DNA of 5,798 nt from an uncultured Rhizobiaceae group bacterium (lineage in GTDB: Bacteria; Pseudomonadota; Alphaproteobacteria; Rhizobiales; Rhizobiaceae), in the NCBI GenBank assembly GCA_905479965.1, contig CAJQOR010000384.1, positions 1 to 5,798 on the forward strand. The letters are read 5' to 3'. Made by a program: the position numbers and the translations under genes. The notes below the pieces were generated by a model, which worked only from the letters and a program-made list of their open reading frames with translations, was not told the origin of the DNA and did no database searches. Below are positions 1 to 5,798 of the stretch, in pieces; within the stretch, counting starts at the first letter, position 1, and every line of letters begins with the position of its first letter.

Positions 1-888
<888 letters not shown>

Positions 889-891
889 TTC

Positions 892-1881
892 ATGCCAACA
901 CTTGCACCATTAAACCTTGATGATCACTGCGTTACGGCGCGTTTCATCAAAGATGTACCATTCTTTGCGCTTGCATCTGGTGAAGTTCACCGCCTCGATC
1001 ATGGTCACCACAAAACCGAGCAACATGATGGTTTATTAAGTGCAACAATATCTCAAGATGGTCATGCGTTAATCTCTGCCGGTGAAGATGGCAAGGTCAT
1101 GTCATTGGACCATGATGGTATCTCCAACCAAATCGCAACAATGGGCAACAAATGGATCAATGCGTTAGCCACAGGACCCCAGCAAACTGTCGGTTTTGCC
1201 TCAGGTCGAAAAGCGCATATTCAGCTTAAAGATGGAACGATCCGCGAGTTTAACGAAGAGCGCAGCATTGAAGGCATAGCCTTCGCGCCAAAGGGAATGC
1301 GGGTCGCATTTTCACGTTACAACGGCGTTTCACTATACTGGGTGAATAATCAGACGCCGCCAGTCAACTTAGTTTGGGATGGTGCCCATATTGACGTGAC
1401 GTTTTCACCCGATGGACGTTTCATCGTCACATCTATGCAAGAAAATGCGCTGCATGGATGGAAATTAGATGGAAAATCAGGCGATGAAGATCGCCACATG
1501 CGCATGACAGGTTATCCTGCAAAAGTGAAGTCCATGTCATGGTCTGCAAAGGGCAAATGGTTGGCATCATCGGGGGCATCGTCAGCTGTCGTCTGGCCTT
1601 TCTCTGGAAAAGATGGCCCTATGGGGAAAGCACCGTTAGAACTGGGCGCCAGAGGTGACGTAATGGTGACGTCTGTGGATTGCCATCCAACTGAAGATGT
1701 TGTTGCCATAGGATATTCCGATGGTATGATTATTGCCGCACGTTTTGAAGACAACAAAGAAGCTTTACTCAGACGCGGCGGTAATTCTGCAATCACCAGC
1801 ATGTGTTGGAATAAAGATGGCCGTTTGCTTGCTTTTGGTTCTGAAAGCGGTGAATGTGGTGTAATCGATATTGCTGGCTGA
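892..1881 (+). CDS. WD40 repeat beta-propeller protein next to the CobW-type GTPase
   Basis: A 329-residue protein with no signal peptide or membrane segment, so probably cytoplasmic. I can mark about eight WD40-like units, at roughly residues 14-36, 48-76, 89-115, 127-152, 166-194, 211-239, 257-287 and 300-329. The clearest contain the turns FSPDG (171-175), SQDG (54-57) and WNKDG (306-310), each followed by a beta strand and a second strand ending in a W or hydrophobic residue. Many units lack the terminal WD dipeptide, which is normal for diverged bacterial propellers. The ends could close as a seven- or eight-bladed ring. WD40 propellers are binding platforms, and no catalytic residues are evident. 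The gene begins 3 bp after the GTPase stop, so the two are probably co-transcribed, and a role as scaffold or client of the metal chaperone is inference from position only. The ATG at 892 is supported by an upstream GCGAGG. Confidence 0.88.
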   Translation: MPTLAPLNLDDHCVTARFIKDVPFFALASGEVHRLDHGHHKTEQHDGLLSATISQDGHALISAGEDGKVMSLDHDGISNQIATMGNKWINALATGPQQTVGFASGRKAHIQLKDGTIREFNEERSIEGIAFAPKGMRVAFSRYNGVSLYWVNNQTPPVNLVWDGAHIDVTFSPDGRFIVTSMQENALHGWKLDGKSGDEDRHMRMTGYPAKVKSMSWSAKGKWLASSGASSAVVWPFSGKDGPMGKAPLELGARGDVMVTSVDCHPTEDVVAIGYSDGMIIAARFEDNKEALLRRGGNSAITSMCWNKDGRLLAFGSESGECGVIDIAG

Positions 1882-1883
1882 TA

Positions 1884-1903
1884 TGCGTCAGAATTTTGAC
1901 TCA
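1884..1903. promoter_or_regulatory. Imperfect 20-bp palindrome, candidate operator or hairpin
   Basis: TGCGTCAGAATTTTGACTCA, just after the WD40 stop codon, matches its own reverse complement at 16 of 20 positions, centred on AATT, with core GTCA-N6-TGAC. It lies in the only sizeable gap (66 bp) of the metal block, ahead of the DUF1007 gene. Its right arm contains TTGACT (1896-1901), a good -35-like hexamer. However, the best -10-like match (TATAAA, 1927-1932) is 25 bp away, too far for a standard promoter. The right arm can also pair with TGAGT at 1912-1916 (ACTCA, 1899-1903), giving two mutually exclusive weak hairpins. It does not resemble the Zur or Fur boxes I know. Function unproven. 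Confidence 0.3.
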
Positions 1904-1930
1904 TTCTTATGTGAGTTATTTCCGAATATA

Positions 1931-1936
1931 AAGAGG
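1931..1936 (+). promoter_or_regulatory. Probable ribosome binding site of the DUF1007 gene
   Basis: AAGAGG ends 11 nt before the ATG at 1948, slightly longer than ideal. A purine run (AAAAGAA, 1940-1946) sits directly before the start. No better start codon lies nearby, and the encoded signal peptide begins properly at this ATG. Confidence 0.45.
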
Positions 1937-1947
1937 CTCAAAAGAAT

Positions 1948-2613
1948 ATGTTCTCGAAGCGAATCTTAAATGTGTTGCTAGCTGCCAGTTTGTGTTCGAC
2001 GGGGCAGTTTCTTGGCATCTCTCCGTCTCAGGCCCACCCACATGTTTTTGCGGAAGCTAATCTGGAATTACTCTCAAATGACGTAGGTGGCCTTGAAGAA
2101 ATTCGTCACGTTTGGCGTTTTGACGAATTTTTCTCAGCCAGCGTATTGATAGACTTTGATACCAACAGCAATTTAAAGCTTGACCCGGAAGAACTCGAAG
2201 AAATTGGGCAAGTCGTTCACAAATCACTTGCCGAATTTGGTTATTACACAGAACTTATTGTCGATGGCCAATCTGTTTCCATGGCGCCACCTGACATGAT
2301 CATCGCGGATTACGTTGATGATCAATTGCTGATGTTTTTTGCTATGGCCCCTGCGCATCCATTGAAACTTAAAGGCAAGATTTCAGTTGGTGTTTTTGAC
2401 CCAACATTTTACGCATCTATCGATTTTTTAAACGACACCGACCTTAGCTTTACTGGACCACATGAAAACCAGTGCAAAAAAACCGTGATAAGACCAGACC
2501 CTGACGAAGTACTTACCCAGAACCAAGGAAGTTTGACGGACGCATTTTACGACGATCAAGAAAACAACGATATTTCAAAGTTGTTTGCCACCCGCCTAGA
2601 GGTAACATGTTAA
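1948..2613 (+). CDS. Exported DUF1007 (COG3683) protein, partner of the NicO transporter
   Basis: A 221-residue protein of the DUF1007 family, often annotated as a periplasmic component of an uncharacterised transport system and repeatedly found beside NicO transporters. Residues 1-29 form a signal peptide: basic MFSKR, a hydrophobic core, then SQA at the predicted cleavage site. Cleavage after Ala29 would leave a mature protein beginning His-Pro-His-Val-Phe, a conserved-looking start that could bind metal through its N-terminal His. Residues 71-82 (DTNSNLKLDPEE) resemble a 12-residue EF-hand loop, with D, N, N and D at positions 1, 3, 5 and 9 and Glu at position 12, although the usual Gly at position 6 is Leu. 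Cys176 and the C-terminal Cys221 could form a disulfide in the periplasm. The stop overlaps the start of the transporter gene by 7 bp, so the two products are probably made together. Its molecular role is unknown; presenting metal to or receiving it from the transporter is inference. Confidence 0.9.
   Translation: MFSKRILNVLLAASLCSTGQFLGISPSQAHPHVFAEANLELLSNDVGGLEEIRHVWRFDEFFSASVLIDFDTNSNLKLDPEELEEIGQVVHKSLAEFGYYTELIVDGQSVSMAPPDMIIADYVDDQLLMFFAMAPAHPLKLKGKISVGVFDPTFYASIDFLNDTDLSFTGPHENQCKKTVIRPDPDEVLTQNQGSLTDAFYDDQENNDISKLFATRLEVTC
2598..2602 (+). promoter_or_regulatory. Ribosome binding site of the NicO gene inside the DUF1007 gene
   Basis: AGAGG lies in the final codons of the DUF1007 gene, 4 nt before the ATG at 2607. 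That start overlaps the DUF1007 stop (ATGTTAA, 2607-2613). The arrangement is typical of translational coupling and favours balanced synthesis of both proteins. Confidence 0.6.
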
Positions 2614-3617
2614 AGCTTCCACAAAAGCTACTACTTGCTTATATTTTAATTTTAGGTTTCATCTCCACAGCTCTTGCACAATCCTCACTTGGGATCGGTG
2701 CGAACGAAACTCAAATTGTGGTGCAAGGACCTTTTGCCAACTTATGGGCAACCATTAATGCCTATCAGCAGCAATTTTACCGCGCGCTGACAACTGCTTT
2801 AAGAGAAATGAAAACAGAACCAACAAAACTTTGGTTGCTTGTTGGAATGTCTTTTGCATACGGGGTATTTCATGCTGCAGGCCCCGGCCATGGCAAAGCG
2901 GTGATTTCCTCATATATGATCGCCAATGAAGTTGAACTAAAGCGTGGCATCATGCTCTCATTCATGTCGGCATTTATGCAAGGTATCACAGCAATCATTG
3001 TGGTTGGCGCCGTATACTTCGTCCTGCGCGGAACAGCCATTTCCATGAGCGATGCGACATTAGCGCTTGAAGCGGCAAGCTATGTTCTCATCATATTGTT
3101 CGGTTGCTGGTTGTTATGGAAAAAGACGAAATCATGGTTTATGCCAAAAGATCACGACAAACATTCTCATGACCATGATCACGACTACGCTCACAAACAC
3201 GACGGCCATGATCACCATAGCCATGCGCATTTAGCCCATGGTGAAACCTGTTCGTCCTGCGGTCATGCACATATGCCGGACCCTAAATCACTATCTGGCG
3301 ATTTAACACTTCGTCAGGCCTGGTCAGCAGTCATTGCGGTGGGGTTAAGACCCTGCTCAGGTGCAGTGATTGTTTTGTCTTTTGCGCTACTTCACAACCT
3401 ATACCTTGGCGGTATATTATCTGTTTTTGCGATGTCAATTGGCACAGCAATCACCGTCTCAATTTTGGCAACACTAGCTGTGACCGCAAAAAACACCGCT
3501 GTACGTTTTGCAAATAGCGACCGAGCAGCCATGCGCATCGGTTCAACAATTGAAGTGTTCGGCGCAATTTTAATTATAGTTCTTGGTATTTTGCTGCTCG
3601 GAGCCGTTTTAAGCTAG
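2607..3617 (+). CDS. NicO-family (RcnA-like) nickel/cobalt transporter
   Basis: A 336-residue inner-membrane protein of the NicO/COG2215 family, related to the RcnA Ni/Co efflux protein. An N-terminal hydrophobic segment (4-24, ending ALA) is either a signal peptide or first helix. A periplasmic stretch (about 25-68) follows, then helices at about 71-100, 111-140, 152-172, 236-262, 264-292 and 313-335. The signature HAAGPGHGK (89-97), with His89 and His95, is the family's metal-binding helix, and GLRPCSG (246-252) is the second family motif. Between helices lies a hydrophilic loop (182-222) with 15 histidines and a CSSC pair (215-218). Positive residues before it (WKKTKSW) place it in the cytoplasm. 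Family members export or import Ni2+/Co2+, and direction cannot be read from sequence. The adjoining DUF1007 gene and upstream metal GTPase support a metal role. RcnA itself is an exporter, but this form with a long N-terminal periplasmic part and DUF1007 partner is a separate branch, so I give no symbol. Confidence 0.92.
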   Translation: MLKLPQKLLLAYILILGFISTALAQSSLGIGANETQIVVQGPFANLWATINAYQQQFYRALTTALREMKTEPTKLWLLVGMSFAYGVFHAAGPGHGKAVISSYMIANEVELKRGIMLSFMSAFMQGITAIIVVGAVYFVLRGTAISMSDATLALEAASYVLIILFGCWLLWKKTKSWFMPKDHDKHSHDHDHDYAHKHDGHDHHSHAHLAHGETCSSCGHAHMPDPKSLSGDLTLRQAWSAVIAVGLRPCSGAVIVLSFALLHNLYLGGILSVFAMSIGTAITVSILATLAVTAKNTAVRFANSDRAAMRIGSTIEVFGAILIIVLGILLLGAVLS

Positions 3618-3624
3618 CAACTTA

Positions 3625-3849
3625 TTATTCTTGATTTTGCTGATCGCGCTTCTTTTGAAACTTGCTGCGCACCCAGAAAATCCCGAAAAACGCCAGCACG
3701 AATAAAGCAGCAACGATATAGGCAAGCCATACAGATATGTCTGATAGCCAACCCAGAAGTGGCGGCATGAAGAAATAGCTAGAAGCAACGAACAACATAA
3801 TCATAGCAGCAGCGATAGCCGCGGATTTTGTTTCAGATTTTTCACTCAT
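3625..3849 (-). CDS. Small two-helix membrane protein, function unknown
   Basis: A 74-residue protein that I do not recognise. It has a short charged N-terminus (MSEKSETK), a hydrophobic helix at about 9-33 containing a Met/Phe-rich stretch and a PP pair, a short turn (LSDIS), a second helix at about 38-60, and a basic tail (RSKFQKKR). The tail suggests that both ends face the cytoplasm. It starts 12 bp after the GNAT gene stop on the same strand and has an AAGG ribosome site, so it is probably the second gene of a two-gene transcript. Its stop is only 7 bp from the stop of the convergent transporter gene. It looks like a real gene because of its clean hydrophobic pattern, its ribosome site and its tight fit between neighbours, but nothing indicates what it does. 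No link to metal transport is implied, since it is on the other strand. Confidence 0.72.
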   Translation of the reverse strand: MSEKSETKSAAIAAAMIMLFVASSYFFMPPLLGWLSDISVWLAYIVAALFVLAFFGIFWVRSKFQKKRDQQNQE

Positions 3850-3859
3850 GTTGATATTG

Positions 3860-3863
3860 CCTT
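3860..3863 (-). promoter_or_regulatory. Ribosome binding site of the small membrane protein gene
   Basis: AAGG on the minus strand lies 10 nt before the ATG (3849-3847) and overlaps the TAA stop of the GNAT gene (3864-3862). This suggests that ribosomes finishing the GNAT gene help start the small one. Confidence 0.45.
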
Positions 3864-4569
3864 ATTTAGCAGTTTGTATACGCTTTCTCATATCTTCTAG
3901 CCGCACAATCTGCAAATCATTTTCATCAAAATTCTCATCAGAAAGCCAAGCCTCCATGGTAAACTTAGCGACTGGCCAATCCTGATCAATCATCGCATAC
4001 CATGCCGTATCTCTATTCTTACCTTTAGCAACGATATGCTGACGGAAAACACCTTCAAATGTAAAACCATACCGTTGGGCCGCTTTGTGGGATGGTATAT
4101 TCTCATCATTGAGTTTCCATTCATAACGGCGATAGCCCAGATCATCAAAAACATGTTTTGCCATCAGGTAGTGAACTTCAGTTGCAATTTTGCTGCGTGC
4201 CATTTTGGGCCCATGGGCAACAGCACCCACTTCTGCAACACCATTGCTCTGATCAATACGCATATAACTTGCCATTCCCAAGACCTCATCGCTCTGCAAA
4301 TCACAAAACAACATCGTTTGATAAGAGCTGTTATCATTCATCCCACCGAGCCAATCGCCAAATTCATCAGCGCGCTCATAAGGACCGTTTGGGAAATACG
4401 TCATAAGTTCATTAGCTGTTTGATATCCGCCTAAAGCACCCCAAAGCGCATCCTGATGCTTTTGCCGAGAAAATGGCACAACTTTGGAAAACCTGCCTTC
4501 TAACTCGCATAGGCCTGGACGTTTTCTTGGAGTCCAACTGGATAAATCACTCATTTTTGGAATACTCAT
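3862..4569 (-). CDS. GNAT-family N-acetyltransferase (RimJ/RimL type)
   Basis: A 235-residue cytoplasmic acetyltransferase that moves the acetyl group of acetyl-CoA to an amine on an unidentified substrate. The fold is recognised from an acceptor-side strand (MLFCDLQSDEVLGMASYMRI, 86-105), the cofactor-binding strand and helix (EVGAVAHGPKMARSKIATEV, 113-132, in which the usual Q/RxxGxG/A loop is replaced by MARSKIA), the strand RRYEWKLNDENIPSHKAA (147-164), and the RimL-type C-terminal motif QRYGFTFEGVFRQH (165-178) followed by GKNRDTAWYAMID (183-195). This resembles a widespread alphaproteobacterial subgroup of Acetyltransf_3 enzymes whose substrate is not known to me. Two in-frame ATGs (codons 1 and 6) are possible starts and neither has a strong ribosome site, so the N-terminus is uncertain by 5 residues. 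The gene diverges from the aminotransferase gene and precedes the small membrane protein gene by 12 bp. Confidence 0.92.
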   Translation of the reverse strand: MSIPKMSDLSSWTPRKRPGLCELEGRFSKVVPFSRQKHQDALWGALGGYQTANELMTYFPNGPYERADEFGDWLGGMNDNSSYQTMLFCDLQSDEVLGMASYMRIDQSNGVAEVGAVAHGPKMARSKIATEVHYLMAKHVFDDLGYRRYEWKLNDENIPSHKAAQRYGFTFEGVFRQHIVAKGKNRDTAWYAMIDQDWPVAKFTMEAWLSDENFDENDLQIVRLEDMRKRIQTAK

Positions 4570-4638
4570 TTGTTTTAAGTGTAAAATTTATGCATAACAT
4601 TGAATTGATTGATGCGAAATTTGCGGGAGAATGGCAAG
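4570..4638. promoter_or_regulatory. Divergent intergenic region serving the GNAT and aminotransferase genes
   Basis: These 69 AT-rich bases separate two divergent genes, so at least part of both promoters must lie here or just inside the coding ends. On the plus strand, TAAAAT (4582-4587) is a fair -10 match, with TTGGAA (4557-4562) as a weak -35 at 19-bp spacing. On the minus strand only weak matches are visible. A perfect 10-bp palindrome, TTATGCATAA (4588-4597), sits in the middle. No riboswitch-sized leader or terminator fits here. The individual promoter calls are weak; the regulatory nature of the region follows from its layout. Confidence 0.4.
4625..4629 (+). promoter_or_regulatory. 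Ribosome binding site that decides the GTG start of the aminotransferase
   Basis: GGGAG lies 9 nt before the GTG at 4639. The in-frame ATG at 4612 and TTG codons at 4609 and 4621 have no comparable purine site. The GTG also gives a protein beginning MLKTVSGFDRIGEENAF, where homologous aminotransferases of this type are expected to start. Confidence 0.6.
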
Positions 4639-5798
4639 GTGTTAAAAACAGTATCCGGGTTTGATAGAATAGGTGAAGAAAATGCATTTGCAGTGCTGGC
4701 AAGGGCAACTAAACGAGCACAAGGCGGCATGGATATTATCAATTTAGGAATTGGTCAACCAGATTTCAAAACACCAGAACATATCGTCGAAGCTGCGATT
4801 AAAGCTTTAAAAGACGGCCATCATGGCTACACCCCTGCCAACGGAATTTTAGAAACGCGCGAAGCTGTTGTGCGCCGAACTTTGTCTTTAACTGGCACAG
4901 AAGTATCGCCTGAAAACGTCATGATCATGCCAGGTGGCAAGCCCACAATGTATGCTGCAATCACCATGTTTGGTGAACCTGGCGCTGAAATCATGTACCC
5001 AGATCCAGGTTTTCCAATCTATCGCTCTATGATTGAATATACAGGCGCAAAACCTATCCCCGTTCCAATCCGCGAGGAAAATGGATTTGCGTTTTCTGCG
5101 GAAGAGACACTTTCGCTGATCACACCCCAAACACGTCTATTGATCATAAATTCTCCAGCTAATCCAACAGGCGGCGTTACACCAAAATCGGAGATCGAAA
5201 AATTGGTCAAAGGTTTGGAATCACATCCGCATGTCGCGATCATGTCAGATGAGATATATGACGTTATGACCTATGATGGCGAAACGCATACATCCATGCT
5301 TCAATATCCAGACATTCGTGATCGCTTAATTGTGCTCAATGGCTGGTCAAAAACCTGGGCAATGACAGGCTGGCGCATGGGCTGGTCCATTTGGCCTGAT
5401 GGGTTGATCGATTTGGTTCGGAAATTGGCCGTCAATTGTTGGTCCTGCGTCAATGCCCCAAGCCAATTTGCCGGTATCGCAGCAATTGATGGTCCGCAAG
5501 ATGATGTTGCACATATGATGAAAGCATTTGATCAACGACGCAAACGCGTTGTCGAATTAGCCAATGCACTTCCAAATGTAAGTTGTGCCGTACCAAAGGG
5601 AGCTTTCTACGCATTTCCAAATATTAAGCAAACCGGACGCAAAGCCAAAGAGCTCGCCTCTGATCTACTGGAAAAAGAAGGGGTTGCGCTCATTGGAGGC
5701 CCGGACTTCGGCATTTTGGGTGAAGGTTACATCCGAATTTCCTATGCAAACTCTCTCGAAAACATTGAAAATGCGATGAAACGCGTCGATAGATATCT
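4639..5798 (+). CDS. PLP-dependent class I/II aminotransferase, 3' end cut by window edge
   Basis: Cytoplasmic fold-type I aminotransferase of the aspartate aminotransferase superfamily, transferring an amino group from an amino acid to a 2-oxo acid through pyridoxal phosphate (PLP). 386 codons are visible; relatives are about 390 residues, so only a few residues and the stop are probably missing. Landmarks are LGIGQPDF near the N-terminus, the PGGK cofactor-phosphate loop, NPTGG (Asn175 contacts PLP), SDEIYD (Asp204 pairs with the pyridine nitrogen, Tyr207 with the PLP oxygen), SKTWAMTGWR (Lys238 forms the Schiff base, Arg246 is the phosphate-binding Arg) and YIRISYANS (Arg366 binds the substrate carboxylate). 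All key residues are present, so the enzyme should be active. The amino acid used cannot be read from the sequence; related genes are labelled aspartate or generic aminotransferase. It starts with GTG and stands alone on its strand here, diverging from the GNAT gene. Confidence 0.95.
   Translation, partial: MLKTVSGFDRIGEENAFAVLARATKRAQGGMDIINLGIGQPDFKTPEHIVEAAIKALKDGHHGYTPANGILETREAVVRRTLSLTGTEVSPENVMIMPGGKPTMYAAITMFGEPGAEIMYPDPGFPIYRSMIEYTGAKPIPVPIREENGFAFSAEETLSLITPQTRLLIINSPANPTGGVTPKSEIEKLVKGLESHPHVAIMSDEIYDVMTYDGETHTSMLQYPDIRDRLIVLNGWSKTWAMTGWRMGWSIWPDGLIDLVRKLAVNCWSCVNAPSQFAGIAAIDGPQDDVAHMMKAFDQRRKRVVELANALPNVSCAVPKGAFYAFPNIKQTGRKAKELASDLLEKEGVALIGGPDFGILGEGYIRISYANSLENIENAMKRVDRY

Noticed and set aside
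1512..1904. Minus-strand open frame opposite the end of the WD40 gene
   Set aside because: It lies almost wholly over a convincing WD40 coding region and shows no domain pattern.
1896..1932. Sigma-70 promoter before DUF1007 (TTGACT at 1896, TATAAA at 1927)
   Set aside because: The 25-bp spacer is well outside the usual 16-18 bp, and no better-placed -10 goes with the -35-like hexamer.
1882..1947. Cobalamin or Ni/Co riboswitch upstream of the transporter pair
   Set aside because: The 66-bp gap is too short for either class and shows none of their conserved elements.
3168..3181. 14-bp identity (CATGACCATGATCA) with 478-491 in the GTPase gene
   Set aside because: Both copies encode His-Asp-His-Asp-His in frame, so shared composition and codon choice explain it without recombination.
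3616..3641. Possible bidirectional terminator between the convergent stops (AGCAA with TTGCT)
   Set aside because: The stem is 5 bp with a 16-nt loop, no GC-rich core and no clear T-tract, and it overlaps the coding end of the small gene.
4036..4434. Plus-strand open frames opposite the GNAT gene (also 4158-4406)
   Set aside because: They are antisense to a clear acetyltransferase and their translations show no recognisable motif.
4473..4664. Plus-strand open frame of 63 codons across the divergent gap
   Set aside because: It overlaps the GNAT start antisense and the aminotransferase start in another frame, and its translation shows no recognisable motif.

Overview
The window reads as chromosome from an alphaproteobacterium, most likely a low- to mid-GC marine member of the Hyphomicrobiales (Rhizobiales). 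This rests on the wording of the conserved proteins (the aminotransferase, the GNAT enzyme, and the DUF1007/NicO pair) and on the gene order. It is a family-level impression from reading the translations, not a database result. The window is gene-dense. Five genes are complete, and one gene at each edge is cut by the window boundary.

Left part (1-3617, + strand): a metal-homeostasis block. It starts inside a COG0523/CobW-type GTPase, probably a metal chaperone, that carries the CxCC motif and a long His-Asp tract. Three bases later comes a cytoplasmic WD40 beta-propeller protein. After a 66-bp gap come an exported DUF1007 protein and a NicO-family (RcnA-like) Ni/Co membrane transporter, whose reading frames overlap by 7 bp. 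DUF1007-NicO is a recurring pair (COG3683-COG2215). The GTPase, the transporter and the predicted mature end of the DUF1007 protein all show candidate metal ligands. The simplest reading is that transporter and exported partner move Ni2+, Co2+ or a similar ion across the inner membrane, while the GTPase delivers or senses metal inside. The WD40 protein could be a scaffold or client, which is inference.

Middle (3625-4569, - strand): a GNAT acetyltransferase of the RimJ/RimL type, followed 12 bp later by a 74-residue two-helix membrane protein of unknown function. This pair converges on the transporter gene with only 7 bp between stop codons.

Right part (4639 to the edge, + strand): a fold-type I PLP-dependent aminotransferase, almost complete, starting at a GTG. 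It diverges from the GNAT gene across a 69-bp region that must hold the 5' signals of both.

I see no RNA genes, insertion sequences, CRISPR arrays or phage genes, and no stretch over 300 bp lacks a gene. The most interesting material is the metal block, namely the WD40 protein placed beside a metal GTPase and transporter, the expanding His-Asp codon repeat, and the His-Pro-His end plus EF-hand-like loop of the DUF1007 protein. I found no clear evidence of a wholly new system.
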